64,000 nt of DNA from Dietzia sp032248695. GTDB taxonomy: Bacteria; Actinomycetota; Actinomycetes; Mycobacteriales; Mycobacteriaceae. The translations under genes and the position numbers were made by a program. The notes beneath the pieces were generated by a model. That model was not told where the DNA came from and searched no databases. It saw only the letters and a program-made list of their open reading frames with translations. Shown piece after piece: positions 8,051 through 17,136 of this stretch. Numbering within the stretch: position 1 is the stretch's first letter; every line of letters begins with the position of its first letter. Location of the stretch: assembly GCF_032248695.1 (NCBI RefSeq), contig NZ_JAVHXC010000001.1, positions 434,001-498,000 on the forward strand, read 5' to 3'.

Positions 8051-9451
8051 CTAGGGGCGTGTGGCGGCTGACCGCTCCCGGGCCGGCGCGGTGTCGGTCC
8101 TGAACGCCATCGTGGCCAGGCCGCCGAGCAACACCACCACGGCGGGCAGGACCATCGCGTCCGCGACCGCCTGGCCGATATCGCCGTGCGCGACCTGGCG
8201 CGCCTGCATGAGGGCGCCGATCGCGGCGGAGCCCAGCACGGCACCGACCTGGCGCGTGGTGTTGTAGACCCCGGATCCGGCGCCGGCGGACGCCAGCTCG
8301 AGTCGGCGCATCGCGGTGGAGGACGTCGGCGCCCACACGCACCCGTTCGCCACCCCCATGAGGGCGATGGGGCCGAGCAGGACGAGGACCGGCGTCTGCG
8401 AGTCCATCACCAGCGCGAGCCAGAACAGGGAGATCGCGTACGAGAAGTAGCCGATCCCCGTGAAGATGCGGGGGTCGAGACGGTCGGCCCACCGGCCCAC
8501 CACGGGTGCGAGGACGCCGGCGACCAGGGCCATCGGCAGCAGCATCAGACCGGCGCGGGTGGGGCTGAGCTCCTTGACGCCCTGCAGGTAGAACATGAGC
8601 GGCACCATCGTGCCGGCGGTGACGAAGCCGATCGTCGACACACCGAACGTCCCGATCGAGAAGTTGCGGTCGCGGAACAGCCGGAGGGGGACGAGCGGCT
8701 CGGTGCGGACCCGCGACTGCCACCACACGAACACCGTCAGGCCCACCACGCCGGCCACGATCAGTGCCGCGGTCGTCCCGCCCCAGCCGTGCGACTCCCC
8801 CTGCTGGATACCGAACACCAGCAGGAACATGCCGATCGCCGACAGGACGATCCCCGGGATGTCATAGGACCGCGACCGGGTCTCCAACGTCGGCACCCAC
8901 AGCCACACCAGCACCACGGCGAGCACACCGAACGGGATGTTGACGAAGAAGATCCACCGCCAGTCGAAGGCGTCGATCAGGACGCCGCCGAACACCGGGC
9001 CGACCACCGAGGCGATGCCGGCCACCGCGCCCCACGTGCCCATGGCCGCGCCGCGGCGCTCGGGCGCGAACACCCGGGTGATGACGCTCAGCGACTGCGG
9101 GGTGAGCAGCGCGGCGCCGACACCCTGGAACACCCGGGCCACGATGAGCGTCTCGATGTTCGGCGCGAGGCCGCACCACAGGGAGGCCCCGGTGAACACC
9201 ACCAGGCCGGCGATCGCCACGGTGCGCGGCCCGATCTGGTCCCCGAGCCGCCCGGTGAACAGCAGCGGCACCACGTACGCCAGCAGGTAGGCGCTGGTCA
9301 CCCAGATGACCTGGTTGGTGCTGGCGCCGAGCTGGGTCACGAACGCCTCGGTGGCCACCGCGACGATCGTCTGGTCCACCAGGATCATGAAGAACCCGAT
9401 GACCAGGGCCGCGAGGGCCTTCCAGGCGTCCCGCTCGGGGACGGTGGTCAC
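8051..9451 (-). CDS. MFS drug-efflux transporter, DHA2 (EmrB/QacA) family
   Basis: A 466-residue inner-membrane proton antiporter, probably with 14 helices. FFMILVDQTIVAVA is the first-helix signature, GRLGDQIGPRTVAIAG is MFS motif A, ARVFQGVGAALLTPQSLSVI is motif B, and GPVFGGVLIDAFDWRWIFFV is motif C, specific to antiporters. GTG 9451 overlaps the gatA stop by 4 bp (GTGA), so translation is probably coupled to gatA. Mycobacterial gatCA-pfkA-gatB loci, as I recall them, lack this gene, so it appears inserted into a housekeeping operon. The substrate is unknown. Confidence 0.9.
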   Translation of the reverse strand: MTTVPERDAWKALAALVIGFFMILVDQTIVAVATEAFVTQLGASTNQVIWVTSAYLLAYVVPLLFTGRLGDQIGPRTVAIAGLVVFTGASLWCGLAPNIETLIVARVFQGVGAALLTPQSLSVITRVFAPERRGAAMGTWGAVAGIASVVGPVFGGVLIDAFDWRWIFFVNIPFGVLAVVLVWLWVPTLETRSRSYDIPGIVLSAIGMFLLVFGIQQGESHGWGGTTAALIVAGVVGLTVFVWWQSRVRTEPLVPLRLFRDRNFSIGTFGVSTIGFVTAGTMVPLMFYLQGVKELSPTRAGLMLLPMALVAGVLAPVVGRWADRLDPRIFTGIGYFSYAISLFWLALVMDSQTPVLVLLGPIALMGVANGCVWAPTSSTAMRRLELASAGAGSGVYNTTRQVGAVLGSAAIGALMQARQVAHGDIGQAVADAMVLPAVVVLLGGLATMAFRTDTAPARERSAATRP

Positions 9452-10902
9452 GCGATCGCGCCTCTCGCGGCCTCGTAGGCGGCGCCCACCCGGTAGAGGC
9501 GGTCGTCGGCCAGCGCCGGCGCCATGATCTGCAGCCCCGCGGGGAGACCCTCGACCAGACCGGACGGCACCGACATGCCGCAGTGTCCGGCGAGGTTGAG
9601 CGGCAGCGTGCACAGGTCGAACTGGTACATCGCGACCGGGTCCTCGACCTTGTCGCCGAGCGGGAACGCGGTCGTGGGCGTGGTCGGCGAGACGAGGACG
9701 TCCACCTTCTCGTACGCGGCGTCGAAGTCGCGGGCGATGAGCGTGCGGACCTTCTGCGCCTGGCCGTAGAAGGCGTCGTAGTAGCCGGCGGACAGCGCGT
9801 AGGTGCCCAGCATGATGCGGCGCTTGACCTCGGGGCCGAACCCGGCCTCGCGGCTGGCGGCCATCACCTGGTCGGCCGATCCCTCGCCGGTGCGCAGGCC
9901 GTAGCGCATCGCGTCGAACCGGGCGAGGTTGCTGGAGACCTCGGACGGGAGGATGAGGTAGTAGGCCGGCAGCGCGTAGCGGAAATTGGGGCAGGAGACC
10001 TCGACGATCTCCGCACCCAGTTCGCGCAGGGTGTCGACCGCGGCCCGGAACGAGGCCTCGACCCCGGGCTGGTAGCCCTCGCCCGAGAATTCGGTGACCA
10101 CGCCGACGCGCAGCCCGGTCAGGTCGCCCTTCGCGCCCTCGCGGGCGGCCGCGACGACGTCCGGGACCGCCACGTCCAGGCTGGTGGAGTCACGCGGGTC
10201 GTGCCCGGCGATCACCTGGTGCAGCAGCGCGGTGTCCTCGACGGTGCGGCCGCACGGCCCGCCCTGGTCGAGCGAGGAGGCGCAGGCCACGAGGCCGTAC
10301 CGGGAGACGGTCCCGTACGTGGGCTTCACGCCGACCGTCGCGGTGAGCGCGGCGGGCTGGCGGATCGACCCACCCGTGTCGGTGCCGATGGCGAGCGGGG
10401 CCTGGTGCGACGCGAGCGCCGCGGCCGAGCCGCCTCCCGAGCCGCCGGGGGTTCGGCTGGGATCCCACGGGTTGCGGGTGGGCCCGTACGCGGAGTTCTC
10501 GGTGGAGGACCCCATGGCGAACTCGTCCATGTTGGTCTTGCCGAGGATCGGGATGCCCGCCTCGCGCAGCCGGCTCGTCACGGTCGCGTCGTACGGGGAG
10601 CGGTACCCCTCGAGGATGCGGGAACCGCACGTGGTGGGCGCGTCGGTGGTGGTGAAGACGTCCTTGAGGGCGATGGGCACGCCGGCCAGCGGGCCGAGCG
10701 CCTCACCGGCGGCCAGGCGGGAGTCGACGTCCCGGGCCGCCGCGAGGGCCTCGTCGGCGCCCACGTGCAGGAAGGCGTTGATCTCGCCGTCGACCTCGTC
10801 GATCCGGTCCAGGTGCGCACGAGTGACCTCCTCCGAGGACACCTCCCGCGCGGCGATCCGGCCCGCCAGCTCGGCGGCGGTGGCGGTGGTGAGCTCGGTC
10901 AT
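9448..10902 (-). CDS. gatA: Asp-tRNA(Asn)/Glu-tRNA(Gln) amidotransferase subunit A
   Basis: The amidase subunit of GatCAB, which releases ammonia from glutamine for the GatB site. It has 484 residues, the normal length. The amidase-signature Ser-cis-Ser-Lys triad is visible: Lys in PIALKDVF (about residue 79), and the serines of GGSGGGSAAAL and GTDTGGSIRQPAA (about 150-180). ATG 10902 overlaps the gatC stop by 4 bp (ATGA), and its own stop overlaps the MFS start by 4 bp. Confidence 0.97.
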   Translation of the reverse strand: MTELTTATAAELAGRIAAREVSSEEVTRAHLDRIDEVDGEINAFLHVGADEALAAARDVDSRLAAGEALGPLAGVPIALKDVFTTTDAPTTCGSRILEGYRSPYDATVTSRLREAGIPILGKTNMDEFAMGSSTENSAYGPTRNPWDPSRTPGGSGGGSAAALASHQAPLAIGTDTGGSIRQPAALTATVGVKPTYGTVSRYGLVACASSLDQGGPCGRTVEDTALLHQVIAGHDPRDSTSLDVAVPDVVAAAREGAKGDLTGLRVGVVTEFSGEGYQPGVEASFRAAVDTLRELGAEIVEVSCPNFRYALPAYYLILPSEVSSNLARFDAMRYGLRTGEGSADQVMAASREAGFGPEVKRRIMLGTYALSAGYYDAFYGQAQKVRTLIARDFDAAYEKVDVLVSPTTPTTAFPLGDKVEDPVAMYQFDLCTLPLNLAGHCGMSVPSGLVEGLPAGLQIMAPALADDRLYRVGAAYEAARGAIA

Positions 10903-11198
10903 GCGTCCTCTCCCAGGATCTGCGGGACCTCGAAGCGCTGCTCGTCGGCGGCGGGCGCCTGGTCGAGGGCCTGCTCGGGGGTCAGTCCCGGGGTGACCAC
11001 GTCGTCGCGGTAGACGTTGGTGATCGCGGTGGGGTGGCTCATCGCCGGGACGTCGTCCGCGGCGACCTCCGAGACGGCCTGCACGTGGTCGAGGATGTCG
11101 GTGAGCTGCTGTGCGAACGAATCCAGCTCGGCGTCGCTCAGTTCCAGGCGGGAGAGCCTGGCCAGATGCGCGACGTCCCCGCGTGAGATCGAGGTCAC
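10899..11198 (-). CDS. gatC: Asp-tRNA(Asn)/Glu-tRNA(Gln) amidotransferase subunit C
   Basis: A small 99-residue subunit that wraps around and stabilises the GatA-GatB interface. DVAHLARLSRLELSDAEL is the conserved N-terminal helix, and a proline-containing arm continues to the C-terminus. The GTG start at 11198 has AAAGGGG about 8 nt upstream. It is the first gene of gatC-gatA-MFS-pfkA-gatB, and its promoter must lie in the short gap before the divergent ACT-domain gene. Confidence 0.95.
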   Translation of the reverse strand: MTSISRGDVAHLARLSRLELSDAELDSFAQQLTDILDHVQAVSEVAADDVPAMSHPTAITNVYRDDVVTPGLTPEQALDQAPAADEQRFEVPQILGEDA

Positions 11199-11262
11199 GT
11201 GCCTGCCCCTTTCCGTGGCGTGGTCGGTACCGGCCCAGCCTAGTCAGGCCGCGGGGGTGCGG

Positions 11263-11268
11263 CACAAT
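11263..11268 (+). promoter_or_regulatory. -10-like box for the ACT-domain gene
   Basis: CACAAT lies 7 nt before ATG 11276, at the same spacing as the other leaderless candidates in the window, but the first base departs from TANNNT. Confidence 0.3.
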
Positions 11269-11275
11269 GGGCGTC

Positions 11276-11932
11276 ATGTCTTATCTCCTCCGCGTCATGC
11301 TGCCCGATCGACCGGGCAGCCTCGGCTCCCTCGCGGTGGCGTTGGGAACCGTGGACGCGGACATCATCAGCCTCGACGTGGTGGACCGTTTCGACGGTGT
11401 CGCGGTGGACGACATCGTGGTCACGGTGCCCAACGGCACGTTCCCCGACACACTCATCACCGCGGCCGAGCGGCTGGACGGGGTCGTGGTGGATTCCCTG
11501 CGCCCGTTCGGTGGCATCCTCGACGCCCACCGTGAGCTCGAGTTGATCGACGCGGTGGCCGGAGCGGGCGCCGGGGCCGCGCAGATGCTCGCCGACGAGC
11601 TCCCCGCGGCGCTGCGGGTCGGGTGGGCGCTGGTGGTGGAGGTGACCGGGACCGGGTCCTGTCGCCTCGTGGCGCGCGGGGAATCCGCGCCGCTGTGGGA
11701 CGGCGGGCAGGTCTCCGCGCTGAGCGACCTGGAGCGTGTCACCGCACTGGATTACGACGACGACGAGGTCCCGGCCGAATGGACGGCGATGGACACCGCG
11801 TTGGCGGCCGCGCCTCTCAACGCGGACCACGTCCTCGTGGTGGGCAGACCCGGCGGCCCCTCGTTCCGGCCGTCGGAGATCGCCCGGCTGGGCTACCTCA
11901 CGGGGATCCTGCGCTCCCTGCACGCCGGCTGA
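11276..11932 (+). CDS. ACT domain protein (Rv3013-like)
   Basis: A 218-residue cytoplasmic protein. Residues 1-75 are an ACT ligand-binding fold opening with YLLRVMLPDRPGSLGSLAVALG; the rest is a GAF-like alpha/beta segment with VLVVGRPGGPSFRPSEIARL near the end. The start is set at ATG 11276 (MSYLLRV) rather than ATG 11267 because family members begin there. It is divergent from gatC and converges on ligA with a 9-bp gap, as in M. tuberculosis around Rv3013. ACT domains usually sense amino acids, but no catalytic partner is fused here and the role is unknown. Confidence 0.85.
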   Translation: MSYLLRVMLPDRPGSLGSLAVALGTVDADIISLDVVDRFDGVAVDDIVVTVPNGTFPDTLITAAERLDGVVVDSLRPFGGILDAHRELELIDAVAGAGAGAAQMLADELPAALRVGWALVVEVTGTGSCRLVARGESAPLWDGGQVSALSDLERVTALDYDDDEVPAEWTAMDTALAAAPLNADHVLVVGRPGGPSFRPSEIARLGYLTGILRSLHAG

Positions 11933-11941
11933 GGCGCGCCG

Positions 11942-14122
11942 TCACCGGTCGGCGTCGTCCGCGTCCGGATCCGCGGTACCGACCGGGGCGGGCCCGTTCT
12001 CCATGAGCTCCACGAAGCCCGCCTCGTCGAGAATCGTCAGCCCCAGTTCCTCGGCCTTCGCCGCCTTCGAACCGGGGTTGTCCCCCACCACCACGTAGTC
12101 GGTCTTCTTGGACACCGATCCCGAGGCCTTGCCGCCGCGGGCGATGATGGCCTCCTTGATGCCGTCGCGGGTGAAGCCCTCCAGGGAGCCCGTCGCCACG
12201 ATCGTCAGTCCCTCGAGCGTGCGCGGGATCGACTCGTCCCGCTCGTCAGCCATCGAGACGCCGGCCGCCGTCCACCGGTCGACGATCTCGCGATGCCAGT
12301 CGACGCCGAACCACTCGACCACCGACGCGGCGATCGTCTGGCCCACGCCGTCGGTCTCGGCCAGTTCCTCCTCGGACGCGGCGCGGATGGCTTCCATCGT
12401 CCCGAACTTCGTCGCGAGGGCACGGGCGGCGGTCGGGCCGACGTGACGGATCGACAGGGCGACCAGGACCCGCCACAGCGGCCGGTCCTTCGCCGTGGCG
12501 AGGTTGGCCAGTAGTTTGCGCCCGTTCTCGGTGAGCACGGTGCGCTCGGGCTCGGCGCCCTCCTCGATCTGCTTGCGCGTCGCCTTGTCGATACGAGTGT
12601 AGAGGTGCGTGCGGAGGAGATCGGCCTCGGTGAGATCGAAGAGCCCGGCCTCGTTCTCGAGCACCCCGCTGGCGAGGAGGTCGGACGCGCCCTCGTACCC
12701 GAGTGCCTCGATGTCCAGCGCGTTACGGGAGGCGAGGTAGAACAGCCGCTCCCGTAGCTGGGCGGGGCACGACCGCTGATTGGGGCAGCGCCAGTCGGCG
12801 TCACCCTCGCGGGCGGGGGCGAGGACGGTGTCGCACTCGGGGCAGCGCTCGGGGAAGACGAACTCGCGCTCGGTCCCGTCGCGCCGCTCGACCACGGGAC
12901 CGAGGACCTCGGGGATCACGTCGCCCGCCTTGCGGATCACCACGGTGTCGCCGATGAGCACACCCTTGCGGATCACCTCGGTCTGGTTGTGCAGCGTCGC
13001 CAGCGACACGGTCGACCCGGCGACCAGCACCGGCTCCATGTAGGCGAACGGCGTCACGCGCCCGGTCCGGCCGACGGAGACCCGGATGTCGAGCAGCTCC
13101 GTCATGACCTCCTCGGGCGGGTACTTGTAGGCGATCGCCCACCGAGGGGCGCGCGAGGTCTGGCCGAGGCGGCGCTGGACGGCGCGGTCGTCGATCTTGA
13201 CGACGAGGCCGTCGATCTCGTGCTCGGGGTCGCCGCGGTGCTCGCCCCAGTACTTCATCCGCTCGACGACCTCCTCGACGCCCGTCGCGGGTGCGGTGTG
13301 CGGTGAGACGGGCAGTCCCCAGTCCGCGAGCGCGAGGTAGACGTCGTGGAGGCTCTCGAACGCCGCGCCCTCCACGGCGCCCAGGCCGTGGCAGTACATC
13401 CCGAGGCGGCGCTGAGCGGTGATGGCCGGGTTCTTCTGCCGCAGCGACCCCGCGGCACTGTTGCGGGGGTTGGCGAACGGCGCCTTGCCCTCCGCCACCA
13501 GCCGGGCGTTGAGCTCCGCGAAGTCCTCGAGGCGGAAGAATACCTCGCCGCGGACCTCGAGCAGGGAGGGCACCGGCCGGTCCGGCGTCGGGGTGAGGGT
13601 CACCGGGATGTCCTCGATCGTGCGGGCGTTGAGCGTGACGTCCTCGCCCGTCCGCCCGTCGCCGCGGGTGGCCGCGCTGACGAGCTTGCCGTCGCGGTAC
13701 ACCAGGTCCAGCGCGACGCCGTCGATCTTCACCTCGCAGAGGAACGGGAGCCGGTCCTCGGGCACCCCGGCCTGCTCGACCGCGGAGGCCACCCAGTCGC
13801 GGAGCTCCTCCTCGGAGAAGACGTTGTCCAGACTGGTCATCCGCTCCAGGTGCTCGACCGGGGCGAAGTCCGTGGAGAAGCCGCCACCGACCAGCTGCGT
13901 GGGAGAGTCGGCGGTACGCAGTGCCGGGTACTTCTCCTCGAGCGCCTGCAGGTCCCCGAAGAGCCGGTCGAACTCGGCGTCGGAGACGATCGGTGCGTCC
14001 TTGACGTAGTAGCGGAACTGGTGGTCGCGGACCGTCTCCGCGAGTTCGGTCCACTCCTGCCGGACCTCGGGCGGGATGTCCCCGGTGCCGGCGGGCTCGG
14101 TGCTCTCCTCGGGTTGGCTCAC
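11942..14122 (-). CDS. ligA: NAD-dependent DNA ligase LigA
   Basis: Seals nicks using NAD+ in replication and repair. The 726 residues contain every domain: an Ia helical domain with FRYYVKDAPIVSDAEFDRL, the adenylation domain with its nucleotide-accepting Lys in CEVKIDGVALDL (about residue 130), an OB fold, a four-Cys zinc finger (CPEC through CPNQRSCPAQ), helix-hairpin-helix repeats, and a C-terminal BRCT domain with TIVATGSLEGFTRDGIKEAI. It is somewhat longer than the ~690 aa M. tuberculosis protein, with a short acidic tail. The GTG start has a TAACCT box ending 6 nt upstream. Confidence 0.97.
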   Translation of the reverse strand: MSQPEESTEPAGTGDIPPEVRQEWTELAETVRDHQFRYYVKDAPIVSDAEFDRLFGDLQALEEKYPALRTADSPTQLVGGGFSTDFAPVEHLERMTSLDNVFSEEELRDWVASAVEQAGVPEDRLPFLCEVKIDGVALDLVYRDGKLVSAATRGDGRTGEDVTLNARTIEDIPVTLTPTPDRPVPSLLEVRGEVFFRLEDFAELNARLVAEGKAPFANPRNSAAGSLRQKNPAITAQRRLGMYCHGLGAVEGAAFESLHDVYLALADWGLPVSPHTAPATGVEEVVERMKYWGEHRGDPEHEIDGLVVKIDDRAVQRRLGQTSRAPRWAIAYKYPPEEVMTELLDIRVSVGRTGRVTPFAYMEPVLVAGSTVSLATLHNQTEVIRKGVLIGDTVVIRKAGDVIPEVLGPVVERRDGTEREFVFPERCPECDTVLAPAREGDADWRCPNQRSCPAQLRERLFYLASRNALDIEALGYEGASDLLASGVLENEAGLFDLTEADLLRTHLYTRIDKATRKQIEEGAEPERTVLTENGRKLLANLATAKDRPLWRVLVALSIRHVGPTAARALATKFGTMEAIRAASEEELAETDGVGQTIAASVVEWFGVDWHREIVDRWTAAGVSMADERDESIPRTLEGLTIVATGSLEGFTRDGIKEAIIARGGKASGSVSKKTDYVVVGDNPGSKAAKAEELGLTILDEAGFVELMENGPAPVGTADPDADDADR

Positions 14123-14128
14123 ACAGAC

Positions 14129-14134
14129 AGGTTA
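14129..14134 (-). promoter_or_regulatory. -10 element for ligA (leaderless spacing)
   Basis: TAACCT on the minus strand ends 6 nt before the ligA GTG at 14122, with no Shine-Dalgarno between. It faces the exonuclease promoter 45 bp away. Confidence 0.5.
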
Positions 14135-14179
14135 TGTCGAGCGCGGCCGCGGTGCCTCCGCGGTGTCGGAGCGCTGGCC

Positions 14180-14185
14180 TACCGT
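14180..14185 (+). promoter_or_regulatory. -10 element for the exonuclease gene (leaderless spacing)
   Basis: TACCGT is followed by 6 nt and then ATG 14192. Confidence 0.5.
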
Positions 14186-14191
14186 GAGCCC

Positions 14192-14887
14192 ATGGACAAC
14201 GACAACACGATCCCCGTCAGCATCGACCGGAACCGCCTCCTGGCCTTCGACCTCGAGACGACCGGCCCCGACCCCCGCACCGCGCACGTCGTCACCTCGG
14301 CCCTCATCGAGATCGACGGGCCCCGCAAGAGGGAACGCAACTGGCTCGCCGATCCCGGCATAGAGATCCCGGAGGGGGCGACCGCGGTCCACGGCATCAC
14401 CACGGCCCACGCCCGGGAACACGGTCGGCCCCACGCCGAGGTGGTCGCCGAGACCGTGGCGGCCATCCAGCAGGGGTGGCGCGACGGGCGCACGCTCGTG
14501 GTGTTCAACGCCTGTTACGACCTGACCGTCCTGCGGCGTTGGCACCCGGAGTTCGAGGTGGTCGGCCCGGTGATCGACCCCTATGTCGTGGACCGCGCGG
14601 TCGACCCCTTCCGCAAGGGCAAGCGCACGCTCGAGGCGTTGTGCGGTCAGCACGGGGTGCGTCTCGACGCCGCTCACGAGGCCGCGGCGGACGCGCTCGC
14701 GGCCGCGCGGCTGGCGTGGAAGATGCTCGGCACCCAGCAGGAACTGTCCGGATGCGACTGGCGCGAGTCCAACGCCCTGCAGGCCCGGTGGCACGAGTCG
14801 CGTCAGCGGGACTTCGCGGCCTACCTGGAGCGGTCCGGCAAGGACGCGTCAGACGTCAACACGGTGTGGCCCGTGGCCGCGGTGTAG
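14192..14887 (+). CDS. DnaQ-like 3'-5' exonuclease (DEDDh)
   Basis: A 231-residue exonuclease-fold protein like the proofreading epsilon subunit of DNA polymerase III. All DEDDh acidic residues are present: FDLETTG (residues about 15-21), FNACYDLTVL (about 107) and HEAAADALAAA with the catalytic His (about 166). It is a stand-alone exonuclease with no GIY-YIG, BRCT or helicase partner. It is divergent from ligA, which suggests DNA-repair use, but the polymerase or pathway it serves cannot be seen. Confidence 0.9.
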   Translation: MDNDNTIPVSIDRNRLLAFDLETTGPDPRTAHVVTSALIEIDGPRKRERNWLADPGIEIPEGATAVHGITTAHAREHGRPHAEVVAETVAAIQQGWRDGRTLVVFNACYDLTVLRRWHPEFEVVGPVIDPYVVDRAVDPFRKGKRTLEALCGQHGVRLDAAHEAAADALAAARLAWKMLGTQQELSGCDWRESNALQARWHESRQRDFAAYLERSGKDASDVNTVWPVAAV

Positions 14888-14917
14888 GCACGCGCCGCCG
14901 GATCCGCCGAGAGCGGG

Positions 14918-16009
14918 TCACTCGGCCATCCGGGGCGCGGTGTCGGCGACGAGGCGTGCGGCGCGCAGGGCGGAGGCCGCCCCGGAGGCGGACTCCATGT
15001 CCCCGGGAGTCGGTGTGAGGACGACAGCGGGCAGTCGCGTGTGCGGCGGGGCCCCGAGGCGATCCAACAGCGCGAGTACCCGCGCCGCCGCACGCTCGGC
15101 GTCCGCGGGGGTGCGCGGGATGCCCGCCCCGCTAGCGGGCAGGCCCTCCAGCTGGAGCAGGCGCCCGTCGCCGAGCAGCGTCCCGGCGGCGTCGAGCGCT
15201 GCGTGCGAGTCGGCGGAGTACAGCGGCGCGGCGGGCAGGCACGCCCCGTCCAGTGGTGTCTCCCCGCGGGGCGGCGCGGCGACGACCGACCAGACGGGCG
15301 GCGCGCCGGGGACCGACGCCGTCGGCACCCGGAGCAGGACCTCGGCAACGCCGGCCCGTCGCAACGCATCGCCGAAGCGGCACAGCGAGAGCGCCAACTG
15401 GTCCGCGGCGACGGGCGGGATCGGGTCGAGCCGGCTGGGCGAGTGCACCGTCCCGGCGGCCACCTGCCACAGGGCGGGTTCGTCGAGCAGGATCCGGGCG
15501 CCCGCGCCCACCCGCTCGGCGAGGCGGGCGGCGAATCCTCCCGCGCCCTCGCTCAGCGAGGCCGCCAGGTCCCGGCGGGCGCCCCGGTCGGAGAGGACCG
15601 GCATCCCCCCGGGGAGCTCGACCCGCGCGGCGAGTGTCCACGGGCCGACGATCCCCACCTGGAGCCGCCGACGATCAGGGGCGGGTGCGTGCTCGGGATC
15701 CCGGGCGAGTTCGTCGGCCTCCTCGAGGGCGTCCGCGTCCCGGTCGAGGTGGTCGACGGCCCGCCGCGCGAGTCGCCCGGGGGAATCGGCGAGCCGCCAC
15801 CCTCGCGGGCTGACGTCCGCGGGCAGGTCCGCGAGCAGCGCCAGCGTACGGCCGATCGCGTCCGCCCCCGGGCCGCGGTCGGCGAGCTCGGGCAGGAAGG
15901 GCAGGGCGTGGCACTCCCCCATCACGACGCGGGCCGCCTCGCGGGGATCGGTCCCGGGCATCGGCCCCGGCCCGGTGGCCGACGGCACCGGCGTGGGCTC
16001 CGTCGTCAC
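14918..16009 (-). CDS. MetE-like (cobalamin-independent methionine synthase) family protein, Rv3015c-like
   Basis: A 363-residue TIM-barrel-type protein related to the C-terminal half of MetE. It opens with VVMGECHALPFLPELADRGP, has LQVGIVGPWTLA in the middle and ends with VLTPTPGDMESA. The zinc ligands of true methionine synthase (HxC followed by a distant Cys) are not visible, so methyl transfer is unproven. GTG 16009 overlaps the mnmA stop by 4 bp, making it the third gene of the cysteine desulfurase-mnmA run, in the same place as M. tuberculosis Rv3015c next to ligA. A sulfur- or methyl-related role is inferred only from context. Confidence 0.75.
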   Translation of the reverse strand: MTTEPTPVPSATGPGPMPGTDPREAARVVMGECHALPFLPELADRGPGADAIGRTLALLADLPADVSPRGWRLADSPGRLARRAVDHLDRDADALEEADELARDPEHAPAPDRRRLQVGIVGPWTLAARVELPGGMPVLSDRGARRDLAASLSEGAGGFAARLAERVGAGARILLDEPALWQVAAGTVHSPSRLDPIPPVAADQLALSLCRFGDALRRAGVAEVLLRVPTASVPGAPPVWSVVAAPPRGETPLDGACLPAAPLYSADSHAALDAAGTLLGDGRLLQLEGLPASGAGIPRTPADAERAAARVLALLDRLGAPPHTRLPAVVLTPTPGDMESASGAASALRAARLVADTAPRMAE

Positions 16010-17136
16010 ACCGCCTCCGTGGCCGGGCGGGAGGCGGAGATGGTGCCGCTGCCCAGGACGCGATCGCCCCCGGGCTCGGGCCGGTAGAGCACGGCGGCCT
16101 GCCCGGGTGCCACGCCGCGGACCGGCTCGTGGAGGGTGATCTCGAGACGGGCGTCGTCGCCGCTGCCGACGCGGCGGACGTGCGCGGGCGTGGCCTCGCC
16201 GTGCGCGCGGATCTGGACCAGGCAATCGGTCTCGCGGAGATCGTCGTCGACGAGCCAGTACGGGGAGCCGCCGGTCATCGCCACGGACCACAGGTGGTCG
16301 GCGCCGCCGACGGTGACGGTGCCGCTCTCCGCGTCGATCCCGGTGACGTACCGCGGGCGGCCGTCGGCCGCGGGCCCCTGTACCCCGAGGCCCTTGCGCT
16401 GGCCGATGGTGAAACCGTGGATCCCGTCGTGCCGACCGAGTTCGTCGCCGGTGTCGGCGTCGACCACCGCGCCGGGGCGTACCCCGATGCGCGCCCCGAG
16501 GAACGCGCGGGTGTCCCCGGACGGGATGAAGCAGATGTCGTGACTGTCCGGCTTGGTCGCCACGGGCAGCCCCGCCGCCTCGGCCTCCGCTCGGACCTCG
16601 GACTTCAGCGAGTCACCGAGCGGGAACATCGAATGCGCGAGCTGCTCCGGCGTGAGCACGCCGAGCACGTACGACTGGTCCTTGGCGGGGTCCACCGCGC
16701 GGCGCAGGACGGGCCGGCGGGTGCCGTCGGGCAGCTCCTCCGTGGCCAGGCGCGCGTAGTGGCCGGTCGCGACGGCGTCAAAGCCGAGGGCCATACCGCG
16801 CTCGAGCAGCGCCTCGAACTTGATCCGCTCGTTGCACCGCAGGCACGGGTTCGGCGTCTCGCCGCGGGCGTAGGACTCGACGAAGTCGTCGATGACGTCC
16901 GCGCGGAAGCGTTCGGCGAAGTCCCACACGTAGAACGGGATGCCCAGCAGGTCGGCGACGCGCCGGGCGTCGCCGGCGTCCTCCCGCGAGCAGCAGCCCC
17001 GGGACCCGGTACGCAGCGTCGCCGGGTCGGTGCTCAGCGCCAGGTGGACGCCGACGACCTCGTGACCGGCGGCCACGGCGCGGGCGGCGGCCACCGCGGA
17101 GTCCACTCCCCCGCTCATCGCGGCGAGGACCCTCAT
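16006..17136 (-). CDS. mnmA: tRNA-specific 2-thiouridylase MnmA
   Basis: Adds sulfur to uridine 34 of tRNA(Lys/Glu/Gln), using ATP and sulfur relayed from a cysteine desulfurase. It has 376 residues. The PP-loop AAMSGGVDSAVAA is at residues 6-18, the catalytic Cys is in TPNPCLRCN (about residue 97), and the second catalytic Cys is in HDICFIPSGD (about 195). ATG 17136 overlaps the stop of the upstream desulfurase by 4 bp (ATGA), which fits a direct donor-acceptor pair. Confidence 0.97.
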   Translation of the reverse strand: MRVLAAMSGGVDSAVAAARAVAAGHEVVGVHLALSTDPATLRTGSRGCCSREDAGDARRVADLLGIPFYVWDFAERFRADVIDDFVESYARGETPNPCLRCNERIKFEALLERGMALGFDAVATGHYARLATEELPDGTRRPVLRRAVDPAKDQSYVLGVLTPEQLAHSMFPLGDSLKSEVRAEAEAAGLPVATKPDSHDICFIPSGDTRAFLGARIGVRPGAVVDADTGDELGRHDGIHGFTIGQRKGLGVQGPAADGRPRYVTGIDAESGTVTVGGADHLWSVAMTGGSPYWLVDDDLRETDCLVQIRAHGEATPAHVRRVGSGDDARLEITLHEPVRGVAPGQAAVLYRPEPGGDRVLGSGTISASRPATEAV

